Assembly: GCA_902477365.1 (NCBI GenBank)
Contig: CABSGW010000071.1
Span: forward strand, 1 to 10,484
Origin: an uncultured Prevotellaceae bacterium
GTDB lineage: Bacteria; Bacteroidota; Bacteroidia; Bacteroidales; Bacteroidaceae
Length of the DNA: 10,484 nucleotides
Direction: 5' to 3'
The notes under the pieces were generated by a model, which was given only the letters and a program-made list of their open reading frames with translations, was not told where the DNA came from and ran no database searches. This document shows positions 5,870-10,484 of the stretch, piece after piece. Positions within the stretch are counted from its first letter, which is position 1, and each line of letters opens with the position of its first letter. The translations under genes and the position numbers were made by a program.

Positions 5870-7083
5870 AGTTCCTGTTCCAATTTATCGCCTTCGTCCT
5901 TATGGTTAGCATAGTACACACGAAGCGGCGTTGACAACACTTTGATGAATCCCTTCGCATCATCAGACGTCCAGCCCTTCTGCACCTCACCATATTCACC
6001 GAACTTGGTTTTCACCAAATCGTCAGCACTCTCTACACCCACAGTTGTGAAACCTAACGGGCGAAGTTCCAAAATGACCGTACCGTTGACATGGCGTTGT
6101 GAACTTTCGAGCATCGCCTCGATGTCGCGCATAACGGGTTCCATATACTGACTTTCGTGCAAGAACATGCCGTACCAGTTGGCAACCTGATCCTTCCAGT
6201 ATTGCTGCCATTTGCTCAGCGTATATTTCTCAAGAAAACGGTGTGCACCGATAATGAGGGCAGGAGCCGCCGCCTCGAAACCAACACGTCCCTTGATACC
6301 AATAATGGTGTCGCCCACATGCATATCGCGACCGATACCATAAGCCGCACCAATTTCTTCTACTTTATTGATAGCTGCAATTTTATCGGTAAACACCTCA
6401 CCGTTCACCGCATGCAATTCGCCCTGTTTGAACTCCAAACGTAACTGTTCGGTACCGTTTTTAGTAACTTGTTTCAGATAGGCCGACTCGGGCAATCCCT
6501 GTGCGCTGTCCAGAATTTCACCACCGCAGATACTAGTACCCCAAATACCTACGTTATAAGAATATTTCAGCTTGGTGAAATCGGCATAAAAGCCGTTTTT
6601 GTTCAGGTAGTCTACCTCATATTGACGGGTAAGCACTTCGTCACGCGTCAGTGTGATGATCTCCACATCAGGAACCATCACCAAAAACGTCATATCGAAA
6701 CGAACCTGATCGTTACCCGCACCGGTAGAACCATGAGCGATGGCTGACGCACCAATTTCTTTGGCATAACGGGCTATGGCCATTGCCTGGAAAATACGTT
6801 CGGACGAAACAGAAATGGGATACACATTGTTACGCAACACATTGCCATAGACCATGTAACGAAGACTCTTATCGTAATATTCCTTGGTTACGTCCAAGGT
6901 AACATACTCCTTAGCACCTAATTTGTAGGCGTTTTCCTCGTTGGTTTTTAACTGTTCCGCACTGAAACCGCCAGTGTTGGCGCAAGCGGCGTACACTTCG
7001 TAGCCTTTCTCCTTTGCCAAATACATAACCGTGTACGAGGTGTCCAAACCTCCACTAAATGCCACTACTACTTTCTTTGCCAT
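5866..7083 (-). CDS. argG: Argininosuccinate synthase
   Basis: This 405-residue enzyme joins citrulline and aspartate using ATP, forming argininosuccinate, AMP and pyrophosphate. The N-terminal ATP pyrophosphatase loop AFSGGLDTS (8-16) is intact. The GSTGAGNDQVRF block follows in the first third and marks the nucleotide-binding and citrulline-binding domain. Length and layout are normal for the family. It is the third gene of the operon, 70 nt after the GNAT gene; that gap holds a hairpin and an AAGAAGAG stretch just before the ATG, one of the better ribosome-binding candidates in the window. The stop overlaps argC. Citrulline must come from an ornithine or succinylornithine carbamoyltransferase encoded elsewhere, as must ArgH for the last step. 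Confidence 0.96.
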   Translation of the reverse strand: MAKKVVVAFSGGLDTSYTVMYLAKEKGYEVYAACANTGGFSAEQLKTNEENAYKLGAKEYVTLDVTKEYYDKSLRYMVYGNVLRNNVYPISVSSERIFQAMAIARYAKEIGASAIAHGSTGAGNDQVRFDMTFLVMVPDVEIITLTRDEVLTRQYEVDYLNKNGFYADFTKLKYSYNVGIWGTSICGGEILDSAQGLPESAYLKQVTKNGTEQLRLEFKQGELHAVNGEVFTDKIAAINKVEEIGAAYGIGRDMHVGDTIIGIKGRVGFEAAAPALIIGAHRFLEKYTLSKWQQYWKDQVANWYGMFLHESQYMEPVMRDIEAMLESSQRHVNGTVILELRPLGFTTVGVESADDLVKTKFGEYGEVQKGWTSDDAKGFIKVLSTPLRVYYANHKDEGDKLEQEL

Positions 7084-7102
7084 ACTCTTCTTATTTCTTT
7101 TT

Positions 7103-7126
7103 AAAGCCTCACAGGATTGAGGCCTT
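7103..7126 (-). promoter_or_regulatory. Hairpin between the GNAT gene and argG
   Basis: Arms 7103-7110 and 7119-7126 form 8 pairs (one G.U, in minus-strand RNA only) around an 8-nt loop, with a GCCTC/GAGGC core. It ends about 20 nt before the argG ATG and is followed by TTTAAAAAG. It could be a weak internal terminator, a processing site or a translation-level control. It is not near any -7 element that I can see, so argG is probably read from the argR promoter. Confidence 0.45.
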
Positions 7127-7153
7127 CAGGTTTTACATTTTCAATATAACAGG

Positions 7154-7792
7154 TTAGCGGAGGCCTTTCGCAGCCGCCTCCTTGGCCATTTTCACCACAT
7201 CTTCGGGCAGTTCAACCGGTAGCGGGTCGTTAGGGTGACGTTCGGGATCGTACAACATTCCGGTACATACACAGTATTTACGGTTGGTACGTGCCAAGAC
7301 ATCGCAATTGATGCAACAAGGATGTTCGGGAGTTCCGCATCCCTTCCAATACTCATCGTCCTGTGTCAGTTCGGAAAAAGGAACAGGCACATAACCCAAC
7401 ATGGTATTGATACGCATCACGGCACCACTACTGGTCAATCCGAAAATCTTGGCATGTGGCCAACGCAGACGACTGAGTGCAAAAGCGGTCTTCTTGATAC
7501 GGGTTGCCAAGTGATGTCCCCGGAACTTATCGACAACGATGAGTCCGGAATTGGCCACATAATGTTTATTCTCCCAACTTTCGATGTAACAGAAGCCAGC
7601 AAACTCACCGTCTTTCAGGGCGATGATAGCCTTGCGTTCTTTCATCTTGGTTGCCACATACTCATGAGTACGCGAAGCGATACCCGACCCACGCACGGCG
7701 GCCGCATCTGTTATGGTTTTCAGAATTGTGTCGACATACTTCTCGTGGGAAGCATCGGCTACTACCACTTCGATTCCGTCATTGTATTCCAT
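7154..7792 (-). CDS. GNAT-family acyltransferase, probable N-acylglutamate synthase
   Basis: This 212-residue protein has a GNAT fold at about residues 5-135. The acyl-CoA loop is KFRGHHLATRI (89-99), after the strand ANSGLIVVDK. From its place between argR and argG I infer that it makes the first intermediate of arginine synthesis, N-acetyl- or N-succinylglutamate. As I recall, the Bacteroides thetaiotaomicron gene at the equivalent position was assigned this role by mutant fitness data, with succinyl-CoA as donor. It is unlike classical E. coli ArgA, which carries an amino-acid-kinase domain that is absent here. A C-terminal tail (about 145-212) holds six cysteines at 152, 159, 160, 163, 174 and 176, possibly a metal site. 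Start ATG 7792 is 39 nt after argR. The GNAT assignment is firm; the substrate is inferred. Confidence 0.82.
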   Translation of the reverse strand: MEYNDGIEVVVADASHEKYVDTILKTITDAAAVRGSGIASRTHEYVATKMKERKAIIALKDGEFAGFCYIESWENKHYVANSGLIVVDKFRGHHLATRIKKTAFALSRLRWPHAKIFGLTSSGAVMRINTMLGYVPVPFSELTQDDEYWKGCGTPEHPCCINCDVLARTNRKYCVCTGMLYDPERHPNDPLPVELPEDVVKMAKEAAAKGLR

Positions 7793-7831
7793 TTTCTTAC
7801 TATACTATCTATTTTTATTATATCGTTAACT

Positions 7832-8317
7832 CTACTCTACAGGCTGACGCAAATCGGGGATGATTTCCGACAAAGCCTCGGACACCTCTTCCGGATGTAC
7901 CCCCTCGGCCAAAACAAGCAAAATGGTATCATCGCCAGCAATTGTACCAATAATTTGCGTATAGCCATGCCCATCAATATCAGACGCCAAACTACTGGCA
8001 TAGCCCGGACGTGTGCGCACAACAGCCAAATTGCCCGAATAGGCGATGGAAAGAAATCCTGTAGGCCTGAAACCGGCAAACACACGCACATCGGGTGTAC
8101 GCTTATAGAGCGGATTGTTGGGCAACATGTAGACATAATTGCCATGCGAAGAAGGTGCCTTGGCCACTTTCAGTTGTTTCAAATCACGCGACAGGGTAGC
8201 CTGAGCCAACTTAAACCCCTCACGTTCCAACTCGCGCAACAATTCTTCCTGACTACCGATCTCCTTAGTCGAGATAATCAGTTTCAGCACATCCATTCTA
8301 CTACTTTTCTTTCCCAT
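7832..8317 (-). CDS. argR: Arginine repressor
   Basis: The 161-residue protein is a standard ArgR/AhrC: an N-terminal winged helix with the recognition segment QATLSRDLKQLKV (39-51), and a C-terminal hexamerisation and arginine-binding domain with GTIAGDDT (124-131). With bound arginine it represses arginine synthesis genes. The open frame could be extended to 8401, but that would start upstream of the -7 element at 8352-8345. ATG 8317 lies about 20 nt after the predicted transcript start and gives the normal length. It is the first gene of the operon and so probably controls its own expression along with that of the enzymes. Possible ArgR half-sites lie upstream at 8382-8428. Confidence 0.95.
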   Translation of the reverse strand: MGKKSSRMDVLKLIISTKEIGSQEELLRELEREGFKLAQATLSRDLKQLKVAKAPSSHGNYVYMLPNNPLYKRTPDVRVFAGFRPTGFLSIAYSGNLAVVRTRPGYASSLASDIDGHGYTQIIGTIAGDDTILLVLAEGVHPEEVSEALSEIIPDLRQPVE

Positions 8318-8344
8318 ATCTGTATAATTATGCGTAAGAGACGA

Positions 8345-8352
8345 CAAAAGTA
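8345..8352 (-). promoter_or_regulatory. -7 element of the arginine operon promoter
   Basis: The minus-strand sequence TACTTTTG matches TAnnTTTG and is identical to the upxY -7 element. The predicted transcript starts near 8338, giving a leader of about 20 nt before argR. The -33 region is only a T-rich stretch without a clear TTTG. No comparable element is evident before the downstream arginine genes, so this is probably the main promoter of the five-gene operon. Confidence 0.65.
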
Positions 8353-8381
8353 GCCATATATTTTGATAGAAAGAAATTTTA

Positions 8382-8428
8382 TATTCAAAAAATAGTCGCA
8401 TTAGGTATATTTATTCGCATCTTATTCA
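8382..8428. promoter_or_regulatory. Candidate ArgR half-sites between argR and ansA
   Basis: Three TATTC copies face the same way at 8382-8386, 8412-8416 and 8423-8427, the last two 11 bp apart, and two of them continue as ATTCA. The complement of ATTCA, TGAAT, is the half-site of the ARG box known from E. coli. No full palindromic ARG box is present, and the region is AT-rich, so chance is a serious alternative. Confidence 0.25.
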
Positions 8429-8534
8429 TTACGAAGCATTCCAAACCACCAATTAGATCCGATTTGCAATAACTATCACTTTCACCTTTATAATTAATGT
8501 ATCCAACAAATCGCTTTTTTCGAGAAGAAAGCAC

Positions 8535-8542
8535 TATTTTTG
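8535..8542 (+). promoter_or_regulatory. -7 element of the asparaginase gene
   Basis: TATTTTTG matches TAnnTTTG and ends five bases before the ATG at 8548. With the usual Bacteroidota start distance, transcription would begin at or next to the ATG. There is no clear TTTG at -33. Confidence 0.55.
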
Positions 8543-8547
8543 CACAC

Positions 8548-9594
8548 ATGACAACAACAGCCATACCAGCCATTTTGCTTATCTATACCGGAGGAACCAT
8601 CGGTATGTGGGAGAACCCTGAAACGGGAGCATTGGAAAACTTTGATTTTGATCAGGTGAAGCGATATGTACCCGAGCTAAAACGCTTCAACTACCAAATA
8701 GACTCCATTGCATTCACGCCTCCCATTGACTCCAGCGACATGGAACCCTTTTATTGGGCCAAACTGGCGGGGATTATCAGCGACCATTATACCCGTTATG
8801 ACGGTTTTGTTGTGCTACACGGAACAGACACCATGGCTTTTACGGCTTCGGCACTCAGCTTCATGCTGGAAAATCTGGGTAAGCCGGTTATTCTGACAGG
8901 TTCTCAACTCCCTATAGGCAAACTGCGGACAGACGGCAAAGAAAACCTGTTGACATCTATCGAAATAGCTGCGGCACGCCACTCAGACGGAAGCCCAATC
9001 GTACCCGAGGTATGTATCTTCTTTGAGAATCAACTTATGCGAGGAAACCGGACGACCAAAATAAACTCAGAGGGCTTCAACGCCTTTCGTTCGTACAATT
9101 GTCCTCCGCTAGCACACGCCGGCATCCACATTCGTTATAACGAGCAGCTTATCAGACGTCCCGACCCGAGCCATCCGTTCAAACCACATTTTTTATTAGA
9201 TACCCATGTAGTTATCCTCACCTTGTTTCCTGGCATCAGCAGCGAAATTGTTTCCTCGGTACTCAATAGCACAAAGCTGCGTGCCGTCATCCTGAAAACA
9301 TACGGATCGGGTAATGCCCCCCAAAAGAAATGGTTGATAGACTTATTGAACGAACTATACAAACGAGATATTCTGGTGGTAAATATCACCCAATGCCCGC
9401 AAGGAAGCGTAGAGATGCATCTGTATGAAACGGGATTACAGTTGATACAAACCGGCGTTATAAACGGATATGACGGTACACCTGAATGTACCGTCACAAA
9501 ACTCATGTTCCTGCTGGGCCATGGATACAGTACGCAACAGATACGTAGCTTAATGAACACAGACTTAGCAGGAGAAATCACTTTGCTTCCATAG
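8548..9594 (+). CDS. ansA: Type I (cytoplasmic) L-asparaginase
   Basis: The 348-residue enzyme hydrolyses asparagine to aspartate and ammonia. The N-terminal TGGTIG (14-19) supplies one catalytic threonine; HGTDTM (91-96) supplies the Thr93-Asp94 pair; Lys170 in NRTTK is the likely catalytic lysine. There is no signal peptide, which fits the cytoplasmic type I enzyme rather than a periplasmic type II one. The frame is open from 8497, but the added 17 residues would be encoded by promoter DNA and place a charged stretch before the conserved first strand, so ATG 8548 is chosen. The gene diverges from argR. Its product aspartate is a substrate of ArgG and a precursor of pyrimidines, but the genes are not co-transcribed. 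Glutaminase side activity cannot be judged. Confidence 0.93.
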   Translation: MTTTAIPAILLIYTGGTIGMWENPETGALENFDFDQVKRYVPELKRFNYQIDSIAFTPPIDSSDMEPFYWAKLAGIISDHYTRYDGFVVLHGTDTMAFTASALSFMLENLGKPVILTGSQLPIGKLRTDGKENLLTSIEIAAARHSDGSPIVPEVCIFFENQLMRGNRTTKINSEGFNAFRSYNCPPLAHAGIHIRYNEQLIRRPDPSHPFKPHFLLDTHVVILTLFPGISSEIVSSVLNSTKLRAVILKTYGSGNAPQKKWLIDLLNELYKRDILVVNITQCPQGSVEMHLYETGLQLIQTGVINGYDGTPECTVTKLMFLLGHGYSTQQIRSLMNTDLAGEITLLP

Positions 9595-9610
9595 CTTTTG
9601 AGCCAGCAGC

Positions 9611-9645
9611 ATAAAACAAGTCCAAAGAATTCATCCTTGTTTTGT
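9611..9645 (+). terminator. Probable terminator after ansA
   Basis: Arms 9611-9620 and 9636-9645 form 10 pairs (one U.G) around a 15-nt loop, with AAAACAAG/CTTGTTTT at the core. It starts 16 nt after the ansA stop. The stem is AU-rich and the U-rich stretch lies within the 3' arm, so it looks weak. Confidence 0.5.
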
Positions 9646-9827
9646 AACCACTATACAATAACTTGTACAGAACAAATAAGCAATTCACCCCAAAAAGACA
9701 CTCTCCAAATACACACGTACACTTTTAGCAGGCGAACCAAAAGTCCGAAACCTCAAATAAGCATCATTCGCAACCTTAACGACTACTAAAAAAAGGTGAA
9801 CATAGTTCGTATATGCAAGTTTTTTTC
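9646..9827. other. AT-rich spacer without a convincing gene
   Basis: This stretch between the ansA hairpin and the recJ promoter holds no feature I can support. A 63-codon frame starting with TTG at 9598 covers it, but it begins 4 nt after the ansA stop, its translation is rich in Ser, Thr, Asn and Lys with no recognisable pattern, and the ansA hairpin falls inside it. Confidence 0.5.
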
Positions 9828-9835
9828 TAACTTTA
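9828..9835 (+). promoter_or_regulatory. Possible -7 element of recJ
   Basis: TAACTTTA differs from TAnnTTTG only in the last base. A TTCG 18 nt upstream could serve as a poor -33 element. Transcription would begin near 9842, giving a leader of about 100 nt. Confidence 0.35.
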
Positions 9836-9864
9836 CCTATTCAAAATAAGATTGCAGCAACCAA

Positions 9865-9883
9865 GTAACAATTGTATTGTTGC
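9865..9883 (+). promoter_or_regulatory. Small hairpin in the recJ leader
   Basis: GTAACAAT (9865-9872) pairs with ATTGTTGC (9876-9883) around TGT: eight pairs including one U.G on the plus strand. A second, weaker 5-bp repeat (ATGCC 9891-9895, GGCAT 9909-9913) follows. The role is unknown; no known riboswitch fold is recognised. Confidence 0.3.
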
Positions 9884-9945
9884 GTTTTAAATGCCACCCA
9901 GGGAAGGCGGCATGCCTACTATGTAAAAGAAAAGAATAAAATACA

Positions 9946-10484
9946 ATGAGCTATAAATGGAACTATGAGCCTCTGACACCAGCCGGAAAAGAAAGCGCTA
10001 AGGACTTGGCCAGAGAAGTGGGAATCAACCCAATTCTGGGCAAACTATTGCTAGAGCGTGGTATCACAACCGTAGCAGAAGCCAAAAAGTTCTTCCGTCC
10101 CCAACTCAATGACTTGCACGATCCGTTTGAAATGGACGATATGGAGAAAGCCGTTGAATGCCTGAACCGGACCATGGGACGCAAGGAGCGCATCATGGTA
10201 TATGGTGATTATGATGTGGACGGATGTACAGCCGTTGCCTTGGTCTACAAATTTCTGCAACAGTATTATTCCAATATAGACTATTACATCCCGGACCGTT
10301 ACGACGAGGGGTATGGCGTCTCAACCAAAGGGGTTGACTATGCCGCTGAAACCGGTGTAAAATTAATCATCGTGCTCGACTGCGGTATCAAAGCTGTAGA
10401 AGAAATAACTTATGCCCGTGAGAAGGGAATAGACTTCATCATTTGCGACCATCATGTGCCGGACGAGATTTTACCTCCAGCCGT
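9946..10484 (+). CDS. recJ: Single-stranded-DNA-specific exonuclease RecJ (5' part)
   Basis: The first 179 codons of a DHH-superfamily nuclease are present; the gene runs off the right edge. RecJ degrades single-stranded DNA from the 5' end in recombination and repair, using Mn2+ or Mg2+. The metal-binding motifs visible are YGDYDVDG (86-93), DCG (145-147) and DHH (168-170), in the order and spacing expected. The N-terminal segment with KLLLERGITTVAEAKKFFRP (33-52) is the usual RecJ lead-in, distinguishing it from short DHH phosphoesterases such as NrnA. The ATG at 9946 is preceded by an A-rich stretch with little Shine-Dalgarno character, normal for this phylum. The DHHA1 and OB-fold parts lie outside the window. 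Confidence 0.93.
   Translation, partial: MSYKWNYEPLTPAGKESAKDLAREVGINPILGKLLLERGITTVAEAKKFFRPQLNDLHDPFEMDDMEKAVECLNRTMGRKERIMVYGDYDVDGCTAVALVYKFLQQYYSNIDYYIPDRYDEGYGVSTKGVDYAAETGVKLIIVLDCGIKAVEEITYAREKGIDFIICDHHVPDEILPPA

Noticed and set aside
7235..8353. A 372-codon open frame on the plus strand opposite argR and the GNAT gene
   Set aside because: It lies antisense to two well-supported genes, and its translation shows no family motif; codon bias of the true genes explains the lack of stops.
9598..9789. A 63-codon plus-strand frame after ansA
   Set aside because: It has a TTG start, no ribosome-binding signal, biased composition, and overlaps the ansA hairpin.

Overview
The window looks like a piece of a Bacteroidales (Bacteroidota) chromosome. 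Four things point there: promoter elements of the Bacteroidota form TAnnTTTG, weak or absent Shine-Dalgarno sequences, a UpxY-type NusG paralog, and an arginine gene block ordered argR - GNAT - argG - argC - argD. I cannot name the genus with confidence. I see no insertion sequence, phage gene, tRNA, rRNA or CRISPR array.

Layout, left to right. (1) 1-832, minus strand: a UpxY-like antiterminator whose stop overlaps the start of a gene running off the left edge, with a promoter and a leader of about 145 nt. This is probably the front of a surface polysaccharide operon lying outside the window. (2) 913-3618, minus strand: a P1B-2 type (Zn/Cd/Pb) efflux ATPase and, upstream of it, a Fur-family regulator. 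Each has its own promoter, and both promoters carry the same 17-bp operator in the same position relative to the -7 element. (3) 3619-8352, minus strand: the arginine operon, read as argR, GNAT acyltransferase (probable ArgA role), argG, argC, argD. It is driven by one clear promoter before argR and closed by a long hairpin. (4) 8535-9645, plus strand: a type I L-asparaginase gene, divergent from argR, whose -7 element lies so close to the ATG that its mRNA may be leaderless. (5) 9828-10484, plus strand: the first 179 codons of recJ, preceded by a weak promoter and a leader of about 100 nt.

How the genes work together. The arginine operon supplies the first committed acylation of glutamate (GNAT), the reductase and aminotransferase steps (ArgC, ArgD), argininosuccinate synthase (ArgG) and the arginine-sensing repressor (ArgR). 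ArgB, ArgF, the deacylase and ArgH must be encoded elsewhere. In Bacteroides this pathway is known to run on N-succinyl rather than N-acetyl intermediates; whether that holds here cannot be seen from this DNA. The Fur-family protein and the ATPase form a self-contained metal-response pair. The shared operator TTGCAACYGGRTTGC is the most interesting signal in the window.

Most of the window is conserved metabolism. The features most worth following are regulatory: the shared operator, long stem-loops after the minus-strand units whose mismatches become G.U pairs only in the minus-strand RNA, the UpxY leader, the possible leaderless asparaginase mRNA, and the cysteine cluster on the GNAT enzyme.
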